Source: Calliopsis andreniformis
Lineage: Eukaryota; Arthropoda; Insecta; Hymenoptera; Andrenidae
Assembly: GCF_051401765.1 (NCBI RefSeq)
Contig: NC_135073.1
Span: 1,550,001 to 1,614,000 of the forward strand
Direction of reading: 5' to 3'
Length of the DNA stretch: 64,000 nt
Part shown: piece by piece, positions 53,732-64,000 of the stretch
How positions within the stretch are numbered: position 1 is the first letter of the stretch
Layout of the letters: each line of letters starts with the position of its first letter
Made by a program: the position numbers and the translations under genes
Notes under the pieces: generated by a model
Told to the model about the DNA's origin: nothing
The model's database searches: none
What the model saw: the letters and a program-made list of their open reading frames with translations, nothing else

Positions 53732-53883
53732 GACAGCTTTAGAATAGTTTCAAGAATTTCATGCAAGCTGAATTGACATGTTTTTAAAGTCCAATGTGAC
53801 ACATTTTATCAGCATATTATTTCATTTTGTAACACGAAACTTATTCGTGACTGAGCCTAATAGAAACTCTAGTCAGTTGTACA

Positions 53884-54345
53884 ATAGAGACTCCCGTATC
53901 CCAACCTCTATTATCCGAATATTCTAACATCCGAACGTTCTATTATCCGAATGTTCTGTTATCTGAACAGTATGCTGTAGCGAGGTTTACATACAATGTA
54001 ATATATATTTTCCGATGTTCGAACGATGAAACTCTAATCATGATAATTCAGTCCGAGGCTGACAGAGTATGTATTGTAATAACAAGCAACCGAAATGTTT
54101 AGTTCTAACTTCAGAACTCGACTAACCTCAGACATTAAAAAACAGATACGTAATATTGAAAATTACGCGTTTATATGATTTAGTAACTACAAAGATATGG
54201 AAACCTTAAACATTGAAATAAATTATCAATTGTATTCATTTCTACTTAAATAATTAAAGTTTATTACAAGAAAAAGTGGTTGTTCTATTATCCAGCCACT
54301 TTTGTTTCCCTGTTAGTTCGGATACGAGAGTCTCTTACCTCTTAC
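53884..54345. mobile_element. Pogo/Tigger-like relic with TATCCGAA repeats
   Basis: The left end AGAGACTCCCGTATCC and the right end (reverse complement AGAGACTCTCGTATCC) form an inverted terminal pair. Inside the left end, a unit of about 16 bases like CTATTATCCGAATRTT is repeated three to four times (53909-53968). The terminal style resembles pogo/Tigger elements. No transposase remains. Confidence 0.55.
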
Positions 54346-54483
54346 TAAACTTCAGTTACTTTCACCGTTTTTTACTTCGCTTTTCTTTTATTTTGAATTA
54401 CTTTGTTGTTTTTATTTCTTGCTTATTTGAATTGTTTTTGATTTTAATCATTTTGGTTTTGACTACTTTTATAAAAAAAATCT

Positions 54484-54640
54484 CCCAGGTGATCTAACAC
54501 CTTATTAGGATATAGTGGGTCTAAGTTAAGCCAGTGGACAAAGGTAACCTAATCCAGTTCTCTTACATTCTGTGTTTGTCCATTGAATCGACTTAGATTA
54601 GGTCCTGTTACGTCCTAATAGGGTGTTGAATCACCTGGGG
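54484..54640. mobile_element. 157-bp foldback element
   Basis: The two halves are inverted copies with termini CCCAGGTGATCTAACACC and, on the opposite strand, CCCAGGTGATTCAACACC. Similarity extends to shared TATTAGGA and TGGACAAA motifs near the centre. It is a small non-coding palindrome of the MITE type. Confidence 0.7.
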
Positions 54641-55430
54641 GACTTGTTTTAGACTTGTCCATAAGATTAACTTATACCATAGGCAATAAGTAACGGTTTT
54701 GAAGACAATGCTCGAGCTCCGAACCGTGCTATGTTTATAGAAACTGCAGAAAAACAGCCGTCGCATATTGATTCATGCCACGGACGCATACGTATAAGTA
54801 AAATTCAATGTGTATTAATAATTTTTTGCACATACCTCGAAAACTAGAGCCGAGCAATATATTTTAATTTCATTAAAATCGGTGAGGTGTACCCTTTTAC
54901 ACGCAATTACTACAGAACTTAGTGAACGACCTAATATTTTGATTTCAGTCACCTCAGTACTTTTAGTACTTATTTTACTTTTACTACTACTTTTGAAACG
55001 TATGTACACAAGTGCATTAGCTATTTTAGGTAACTTGTAACTGTTTCTGAAAAACTAGATGCAACGGGTCGTTAAAGAGAACACGAAATACTTAATGATG
55101 AGATTTCACCTCATTTATTCGATGTAAGCGACATACTTTCAATTATTTTCTCAATCATTGCATCCAAAGTTCGCATTCCCACGACAGCGTTTTATTAACG
55201 CCTAGAGACAGTGATAGAACGCAACATTTTCAGAACAACCTCGACTTTCGCAAGGGTGGTAACTATCGTCGATAAAATCAGTGCTATCTCCAGCATATGA
55301 ACAGCGAGCGGATGAGATCTCGTCGAAATTTGCCGGATGCTTTGCTGCCCGATCCCTTTCTCTTCAGCCCTTATTCGCCTGTTTGCAAAAGCGATGAGAA
55401 CGATTCGATATATCGTTTGGGCTTCATACA

Positions 55431-55455
55431 CGGTACACCTCGTCACGGTGTACCG
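55431..55455. other. Perfect 9-bp inverted repeat in a GC island
   Basis: CGGTACACC and GGTGTACCG are separated by seven bases. This could be a dimeric protein-binding site or a small RNA stem. Confidence 0.3.
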
Positions 55456-56749
55456 GTCATAATCTCATTGTTGCTCTGTAAATTATGCCATTTGGTCGAA
55501 GGCTTCTGGTCTCGGGTCCGTAATTCCGAGAGCCAGCGGTAGATCCATTGATATCTATCGAGGGATTACGAAAACTCGAGTCTCGCGTAGAGGAGAAGCT
55601 TTCGTAGACCTCGATCGATAGCTCTGAAACTAATCGTTTACAACGCTCGTTTATGCAAATCTCAGGGTAGGCAGATGATCAGTAATCGCTGCTATATCAT
55701 TTATTGATCGATAACTACCGTTTACATATTTTCCTCGTTAGATTTAGTCATTTGAAGGTCTAATAACATCACTTGCTTAAGTGAGTAAAAAATCTGGACG
55801 ATGCATGTTGTGGTCTTGAAATAGTATCGTCATTCAAATTAATGATAGTGGATTTAAATAGGTTAAACAATTTACAGTTAAAGAAGTGTTTGACTTTTAT
55901 AGTATTTTATTATTAAAATGATGAAAATTTGACATTATACATTTTTTTTTGAAGCAATTGTCATTATATACATATTTAAAAAAATGTATAATTGCAGATC
56001 TACTATCTGTTCCTCTTTTGTTTTAGTTTTAATTACTATGAGTTCAAAATAAATATATTAATCGTAACAAATATATCAATATATATAACCGTAATAATGT
56101 TAATAAATATATGTATAAATAATGGTAGATATTATTTTAACTACTTTGACGCTTCTAGTATTGAAAAGACGTAGGTATGTTATTTAATTTTCTGGTTTAA
56201 AATTATAAACGTTTTAATAAATAACTGTCACGTACGTTTTATAAATCTACGTAAATAACCTTAATTTTACTGTCACCTTCTAAGAACAGTCTTGAATTTC
56301 TGTACTTATTAACTAGTAAAGTAGTAAAATAAATAATAAGTATAACATTCATATCAAATGAAAAAAGTACCTGGTGTGTTGTTTGTTCGAATTATAATAT
56401 GCAGTAGTTTGTATATCAGTAGTGGTCAATCCCTATCACGATAAAAATAATATGTATTTCACCTATAAGAAGTTCAAATCGAAAATATGTAGTTACCAAG
56501 AGCAATATTCTATATTATTAAAACAGTATTTCATGTATGTACATTTCTATTCGAAAGTATTAGCATACATTTGCATGTATACATTTTCGACAAGTATTGT
56601 AACTGTTCGAATGTGAATAATTTAGTTATTTAAATCCTCGAAATTGTTAAAGTATGGGTGTCCATTGTATTGCATTCTGACACTTCCAAATAGTTTTAAA
56701 AATTCTAAAATGTTACTGAAAAAATATAACAACTGATACAATAGAATAT

Positions 56750-56880
56750 ATGTATACAGCCATACAGGTCGCTTGACAAGATGTGTCAGAAATTTGAAAG
56801 AGTGATTGTGCATTAAAGATATACCTAAAATGTCTGAAAAATGTGTCTGACTCAAAGACTTATTCTACTGTTCTCGTATA
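56750..56880. mobile_element. Mariner-like relic related to 23092-23330
   Basis: It shares the order TACAG, then GTGTCAGAAATTTGAAAG, then TGTCTGACTC with the relic near 23.1 kb. Boundaries are approximate. Confidence 0.4.
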
Positions 56881-59800
56881 TCAGTCAAGTCAGACGCAAT
56901 AGCATCAATACAGTAAGACTCCTTGATTGACACCTAATCTTAACATGTAGAATTATTCTTTACAATTTGGAATGTATAAATATTATTCAAAGTTTTTGGT
57001 ACCATATTTAATAAATTATTTATTGAACGTACATAGTGTATGTAAAAACTGGGACAAGCGAACTTAGGAAAGAAATGATATAGGAGACTCTTGCACTGTT
57101 GTATCGTATTACTGTAAGGCTTTTTTAATAAATGCACCGACGCAATTGTAAAGTATAACTGCACTTTCCTTTTTTAAATAAAACCTTGCGATTTTCTTTG
57201 CATAAATTGATTTCTTATGTAATGTTGCACATGGAAGGTATAAAGGAAAGTCACTGACAACTCATTACTTTTCGAAATATTTTACTTTCTTTAAAAATTC
57301 TTAACAAATACCTGAACGTTCTATCGTTATACTTGAAATACTTTTCTATCCTTTTCTTAATATTTTTCATCATATTATTTAGTTATTTAGATATGATACT
57401 TGAGCAATTAACCGTAACCCTTTTAAATCTTCTACAAAAGCTAAAGTCTGCGAATAAGAGATACGAATCAAGAACACGATACTATTTGATGGAATCTTAT
57501 GCAGAAGAATGGTTTACCACTTTGCCACCTACAATCCTACTTCTTGACCACCTCGTCCGTCTTATTTAAATCCTCTAGTCCTTCTTTGTGGACTTCTTTA
57601 AAAAGTAGAGTATTCACAATCTTATCAAGGAGATGCATGGTGATTAACAGAATTTCAGCAGAAAGGTGGTCATCCAACATTGTATTATATTATGAAACAA
57701 TTCTATCCTAAGCATACAATAAGGGTATTATCGATATTACACAAAAAGCCCTAAAACTCTGAAAAATAATTTGTATCTCTAATATTTCTTGAAAGACGTG
57801 TTTTGTGACCGACACTACATGATAATATTCGAAAAGTACTCTACTATCTATTATGTATATCGGTAATACGTTATCTCCTCAAAAGTGAATGGAAGTAAAA
57901 TAGTGTTTTCACACGGTACTAAATCTCGATTGAAATTTAGATGTTCCATTGAATGGTTCGTTGCAGCGACTGCAGAACAAGTCAGAACCTTCCCCGGGGC
58001 ACGTAGGCGCGATTTTTACAACCTGTTGGCGCACATATTTCTCAGACGACGCGGAACACAGCTAAAAGTCAACGAACCGGAGACGTACATCTTGTTTGAT
58101 GTAGTCATCGGTGGTTAATGTTTCTACTATCTAATTCGAGTAGGTACCGTTATAAATTGATGAGACTCGCCGAAACTACTGATATATCCATAAAATTAGA
58201 ATCTCCGCCGCTATTCAAGCGCAGAGCAATTGTCTCATTACGTGGTCTGGAAGAGATAGGCGCTGCAACTTCTCCCACGTGTCATATAACAATGTTAATT
58301 GCGAATTATTGCGAAGATGAACTGTCTTCACTCTTCTACGAGCGCATTTCTAAGGCAAATTAATTACTTTGAGAATTGGAATCCTTGGTAACATCATTGG
58401 AATTCTTTATTAAGGCAAGTGAAGCAATGTCTTCAGAAAATAAATCTGCATGTTTATTGCACTATAAATTACTCCATTTGTTATTAAATTCGTTTATAAA
58501 CTTTTTCAATGATTTAATTGAAATTGAGAATTTTCTACGATATTTTGCTTTTGATATAATATAATATCACCATTATTAAATAAAATAGTGTACTTTAAGA
58601 AATTATTGATATAACATTCTTGAAAAGCAGTAATAGTTACACTGTGGTATTTATAGGTATATAACATACATGTACTTACCTGAGTCTACTTGCAACATTA
58701 TTTATTTTATCCACGAATAAAACTGTTGCCAAAATTAATAGCATTATAAACTATTCCCTATTTTATTTATGTCTAATTTTTGTTTCCCTTATTTTCCTTT
58801 ACATGGATACAAATTATTTAGCAAATGCTATGGTTTAAAGAAGCAATAAATGATTTACTCTTCAAAATATGTAACAGTATTCTTAAATTTCCTTTAATTT
58901 AGAACAATAGCAACATTTTTGCAATGAAACATGGCAGTGCAATATTTAAGCAACGCGCCACAAAAGCAGTTTCTATTGAATGGCATAATAGAAAATACTT
59001 TATTGTTAATATTGTTATAGATGTGACAGCTGGGATATAATAAGTCAAATTACCTACTTAACTTTCAATTATTCATTTCTTTCAATTTCTCACATTTTAT
59101 ATTAACTAACTCCAGAATTAAGAAATTTAACTATTTTTGTAAGTATAATAATTACTCTGATTACATAATTTACCTACAATTCTTATTCTTTATTTTTTTA
59201 CATAGCTCAGATATTTGCATTATCTAACTTCAAATTATAATTTTTATTACATTCATCCCAATTTGAATTACTTAAAGCTTTTTAATGATCATCTGAATTA
59301 ATTTAATATCAATTTCAACTATTTCAGTTACTTGAATTCCAGTTTTAATTTTTTCGATTATTTTAGATTGAACATTTTTTGAAAGTTCGTATTAAAATAT
59401 ATTTCGTTTCAGACAGGAAACTTTAAACTCCATTTTTTCTAATTTCTTTCAACTGCATTAAAGAATGGTTCAACTGGAAAATTACGACGATCATATTGAA
59501 GGCATAACTACCTAAGGGGTAATAATTTGTTACTTGCCGGTTTTGCGTCATCGTTGACTTCCATCCGTGAACCATGTAATCGACGAAAAAGCGGATAATG
59601 AATGCTATATATCAAAGGTAAGGGGTATATTTGTTGGACAAAGGTCACTTCAAAGGCTAAACACCAGCTTTGGAAGGTTATAGACAAATCTAATCCAAGA
59701 GGAAGTTCTTGGATTTTCCCTGTCTCTAAATCCCATGAGATTTTTCGTTAAAGATACGTACGTATATGAGAGAAACGGATGACATCAGGGAGTATTTAAA

Positions 59801-61237
59801 GTGTGTCTCTTAACCGGATAGCGGATTTCTTCGTTTCCTTCCGGTGCGTGTGCTGCGCGTAAATCTCAATAACAATGATTTATGGCGGTAATCATATCAA
59901 GAATCGAGTTTAATGAGCTCAAACGTCAGAACAGAGAGATCTTAATGAGGTCCCGTTTGAAAAGATCTAATATCGCGGGGGATAATACTCGTTTCTTCTG
60001 TTGCGTATTATTCTAATGCAGTGTTTCTCAACTGAACTTAACTACTGAACGAAATGAATTGTTTTTATCATTGACAAGTAAATCCATGATCATTTTCAGC
60101 CTTTGAGTTAAATTTGTTTGCCTATGAGCAATTCTAAGTTACTATGATCCAACCTGAGTAATAAATGGAAATTATTTCAAATTATTGTCTATGTACTGCT
60201 GCGAACTATTTATGTAGTGTGAACTATCTTGGACTCCTCTGATACAATAAACATTACTTTAAATGATTTCTCAACTCCTTTAGACTGTTATCAGTTTTGT
60301 TTAGCTTTATGAAAACCTGTTAACGGTACATATTCACAGAAAATAACAACGTTCGGATGAATAACGGTAACAGTATAACAGATCTGAGAGTCAAAATTTG
60401 GGAGACACTGCTTCAATGGTTTTCCGTTAAAGTGCCTTACCGCGATGCAACTTTATCGTGTACGCGTCCCTTAAATTTACGACTCCCGCACGGCATAAAC
60501 ATCCTGCCATTATGCGAGGCACGTTCGAGTAATCCCGCTTGCCAGTATTCAGGCATTGTATTCCCTTATCGAGGGGGTATCTAATAAACTATCTAATTTC
60601 GCACGAACTTGACACTTTTTCTCGGCAACGGAATATATGCTCGTGCCACGTGGTAGTACTTGTACTCCGTTCTATTCGCAATTTATACTATACATACAAT
60701 CTCAAAAGCTTAGAATATAGAGAGGTAAAAAAAAAAGGAGAAAATAACTCTTTACGGAAGCAATTAAAATTGGTCTATATGTAATTATTGCAAAAAGCCA
60801 GGGGCCAGTGAAGTTTTTATGTACTATATATACAACTATACTAAAATATTCTTTACCTTTTAAGACGATTTTATGAAGGATAACTATTTTCACTCTTTGA
60901 TCCAAAGTAAACTTCAAAGTTCCAAAGTAAATGTGATTTTTTAAGAAAAACGTATAAATTCGATTTACCTATTTTTTGCTTGAGTATTTACAGAAATATT
61001 ATTGTAGTATATGAAAAAATGAAAGCTCTTAAAGACTAAAGCCCGAAGATATCGGCACTTTACCTCCTCAATTTCGACTTTAAAATAGGGTGGATTTGTT
61101 AGATTCATCGAAGAGTAAATATTTTCTTGGATACTGGGACAAGCGAAGAGAAATATTGAGAAAAAGATTTCAGTATGTTTCAGAACCACGATTTGTTGTT
61201 GTTATTTATTTATATAATGCATTATTTGATGAATCAT

Positions 61238-61544
61238 CCCAAATAGCACAGAGACATCTTAAAAACGTCTTAAAAACATCCAGTAAAGTCCTAAAAATGT
61301 CCAAAAGACATCTCTGAGACGTCCGATGTTACAAATCAGTATGGCTTTAGGACGTCTTAAGAAACATTTATAAGACGTTTTAGAGACGTCCAAATTACGT
61401 ATATAAGACTTTCAGACAAAAATTAAGCGTTTTTAGGACGTCCAAAAGCGTAAGTCTTTAGGACTTACGTAAAGCTAAACTATGTCGTAAGACGTTCAGA
61501 CATAAAATGAATAGACGTCTTCAAGACGTCGTGTGCTATCTGGG
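61238..61544. mobile_element. Complete copy of the GACGTCTT-rich element
   Basis: The unit begins CCCAAATAGCACAGAGAC and ends with the reverse complement of CCCAGATAGCACACGACGTC, so it has inverted termini of about 13 bases (CCCARATAGCACA). It is flanked by AT on both sides. The interior is made of degenerate AAGACGTC/GACGTCTT-type motifs and has no coding capacity. The same unit occurs as an inverted pair at 21356-22132. Confidence 0.7.
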
Positions 61545-64000
61545 ATATTACTACGTTATATTTCTCCGGTGATGTACGTACTTACACTAATTTTGATAGG
61601 GAATAGGAAATTAATATACGAGGTGGTTCCCCAAAGGTAGCAACTTGAATATCTCCCTCAGTTGTAATGGTATAAAAAATATTTTGTATGCCATTTGTAT
61701 GTTATTAAAAGACCAATACATTACAAAAAATTGTATCAAGGTCTTTTATTCGGAGATTGCAAGGTTATCGATGTTTTTTGCATATAGCTGTGTATATTTT
61801 TCCTCTCATATGATAGCTCATATAGTAAAATGCATTCAGCAACGTATAATAACATCACTTTCAAGTAATCTTCAACACCTAAAATTAAAATTAAACGTGA
61901 AATTTATTTCCATCAAGATCACAGAACTTACCAGCGCGCGGCGGGCCAGAACCTGTGAATGTACATAAAAAACATCTTTCCAGAAGCTTTGATCACTATT
62001 ACATTTGTCAATCATCTATCAGTTATTTGCTGTTTAGTTACCATATTAAGTGTTCAAAATGATGTTCCTTCATATACAGTGAATAGGGGTATGTTTATCA
62101 AACTAATTTATCTAGTTGTAACATAAAAATTGCGTTCTTTGAGTTATGTCACTTTTGAAGTCCGTGTGCGGCATGGTACGTGAATTGGACTACAGAATAA
62201 AATGTGCGTATCTTATAGATATATGCTATTGCATAGCAGTATATGGTGGGAATAGGGAATTGTTGATGCACATTTTCTAACGTGTATCCTACACCTGTTT
62301 AAAAATAAAAAATGAATTGGAAAATGACATACCTGAGCATATTGGCACATAGTTTGAATTCAAGTGAGTTTGTATTGCTTACAAAGCTACTACCCAAAGA
62401 GATAAATGAAAGAGAAGAGTCTAAACGTAGCAAAGATGGTAGGAGTCATGGTTCATAGCTATCGAAATTGCGTTTCGCAATACCTGTATTTAGTAATGTG
62501 TTCTTCAACGCGAAAGATCGACCGATTGCAATTTTAAGACACGGAAGGCAATCAGATTTGAACGAGACCTTTTGGAGTCTCGCGCGAAAGTGTTGAGCAA
62601 ACTGCACATGTGTGCTTGAGTGTCGCTAGGAGCTCGTTATCTCGGACAACTTGCTCGCGAAACTCGAATAATCCATATTCCGACACTCCGGCAAAAAAAT
62701 GACACACTATAGTTTTACTAATTCATTTGACATGACAGTCTGAATTTAGGAATTGAGTGATTTGCTATTATTATTTATATTTCAAATTTCTTATGAAATG
62801 TGTTATTACTTTATCGTACAAAATTTCATTGATAATTCCTTTTATGCTTAATAATCCAAAACCGATTGCTGAAACTCAGTTTTGTTTTATGTATAGGTAT
62901 TAATAAAGACACATCGAAAAACTATGTGTATAAAGAAAAAATAACTTTACAATGTTTAACAAATGAAAATTAATAAAATTGTAGTGTGCTTTCCTTTTGT
63001 CGCGAAGTGTAACAAAAAAGAGACAGTATCTACTGTATCGGTTGGTAAGTTGGCACACAGACGAAATGCTCATCTAATTTATTGTAGCGAGCCAGCCTAC
63101 TGGCCACAATCATAGTCAGGGCACATGAATTTTCGTTATTTGACTGAATCGGTTACATTCATTAATCGATGCCTGTACAAGCGACGAAGATGGGTTTAGT
63201 TACCGTCCTAATTGCCAATTTACCAGTTATATACAATAGCTAGCTTTTTGCTAACATTTTGTTAGTCATTAGGAATTTTCTTGATAAGAACTTTGTAACA
63301 GTTTCGTCCAAAATAACTTATACATTATCACATTTTTCATTCCAAAGTACAAAATCGTACAGAACCACTATTTAGACCTCATCTAATTGTATGTAAGTAG
63401 TAAGACAACATTATTAAGAACTGCATTTTTCATTTAGCACTTTCCATTCTTCGATTTTAATCTTGCAGAGTACTGAATCTTTTACTTCAATTTTATTGTG
63501 CCTAAATTTAATTGTAATATTATTAAAATATATTGCACATATATTTTAAAAGTGACACAACCTCAAAAACTCGAATTTTGATTTACAACCATGAAACAGT
63601 TTGATAAATACCTACATCTCTGTTCATCATAAAATTTACACTAATTAAACTTCGAAATTGTAAAGTTGATTTAAAAAACTCTTTAAATGTAAACTACAAA
63701 TTATTTAACCGATCTCAACAAAATCATTTTTTGAAAGTAATGAGTAACTATAGTAGAACCTCGATTAACCAAACTTCGAATATTAAAAACTCTTCTTACT
63801 TAGGGTTATAACTGTTGTCACTTTTGAAATACACGCGCCATATTATATTGCTAAAACATAATCGATCTACGTTTCTAATTCGGGTTTCCAACATATGTAT
63901 TTCAATCATAATTTGCTTCCAGAAGTTCCGACGGAATCGTTACAATTATCAATTCGTTATAGCTACTTTATTGAAAAATTTCGGTAACATTATGTCGCGT

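Larger units (their letters stand above)
46546..64000. other. Gene-poor AT-rich region, right part
   Basis: No gene can be supported. GC-richer islands occur at about 47340-47640, 47930-48180, 49960-50350, 53180-53470, 55150-55680, 57880-58300, 59520-60010, 60340-60680 and 62400-62700. Small DNA-element relics are scattered between them. The largest open frames (about 60-107 codons) are not convincing genes. A GT/GC-rich microsatellite-like stretch lies at 51310-51340. Confidence 0.5.

Noticed and set aside
61645..61968. Open frame of 107 codons
   Set aside because: Low-complexity hydrophobic composition next to transposon-like sequence (61620-61660); no family features.

Overview
This is AT-rich insect nuclear DNA. 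Genes have several short-intron exons with GT-AG borders, one gene encodes an arthropod cuticle protein, and relics of TA-flanked Tc1/mariner-type elements are frequent. The overall look (very AT-rich, CpG-bearing islands, small MITEs) suggests a hymenopteran, but that is inference; no species marker was seen.

The left quarter (1-14.8 kb) is gene-dense. It holds the 3' end of an unidentified helical protein (+, 3-298), a TMEM184C-type seven-pass membrane protein (-, 2908-5909), a seven-finger C2H2 zinc-finger protein (+, 7755-10310) and a complete Bardet-Biedl syndrome 7 gene (BBS7; -, 10830-14588). TMEM184C and the zinc-finger gene are divergent and share about 1.8 kb of upstream DNA. The zinc-finger gene and BBS7 converge with about 520 bp between stop codons. 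BBS7 has an X-box-like motif and an NRF1-like motif upstream, as expected for a ciliary gene.

From 16.5 to about 32.8 kb one large minus-strand gene can be assembled. It is a 203-aa pro-resilin-like cuticle protein with an RR chitin-binding domain. Three coding exons (31189-31203, 22452-22781, 16510-16776) are separated by introns of 8.4 and 5.7 kb. Two TATA-like boxes lie near 32.75-32.85 kb. The introns are full of repeats: a degraded DUF4817/DDE transposon, an 871-bp foldback MITE, a 0.78-kb inverted pair of an unnamed GACGTCTT-rich repeat, a 374-bp MITE and several relics.

From about 33 to 64 kb I find no gene I can support. It is AT-rich DNA broken by GC-richer islands (for example 46.1-46.5, 49.9-50.35, 55.15-55.7, 60.3-60.7 kb), small foldback elements, a pogo/Tigger-like relic, a complete copy of the GACGTCTT-rich repeat (61238-61544) and a few coding-like fragments. 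The islands could be enhancers, non-coding RNA exons or short unrecognised exons.

The genes do not form a pathway. BBS7 acts in the ciliary BBSome, TMEM184C in membranes, the zinc-finger protein in transcription and the RR protein in extracellular cuticle. No clearly new biological system stands out. The best leads are the GACGTCTT-rich repeat family, the long intronic hairpins, the ciliary promoter motifs, a pre-miRNA-sized hairpin at 53.6 kb and a degenerate hammerhead-like motif at 34.2 kb.
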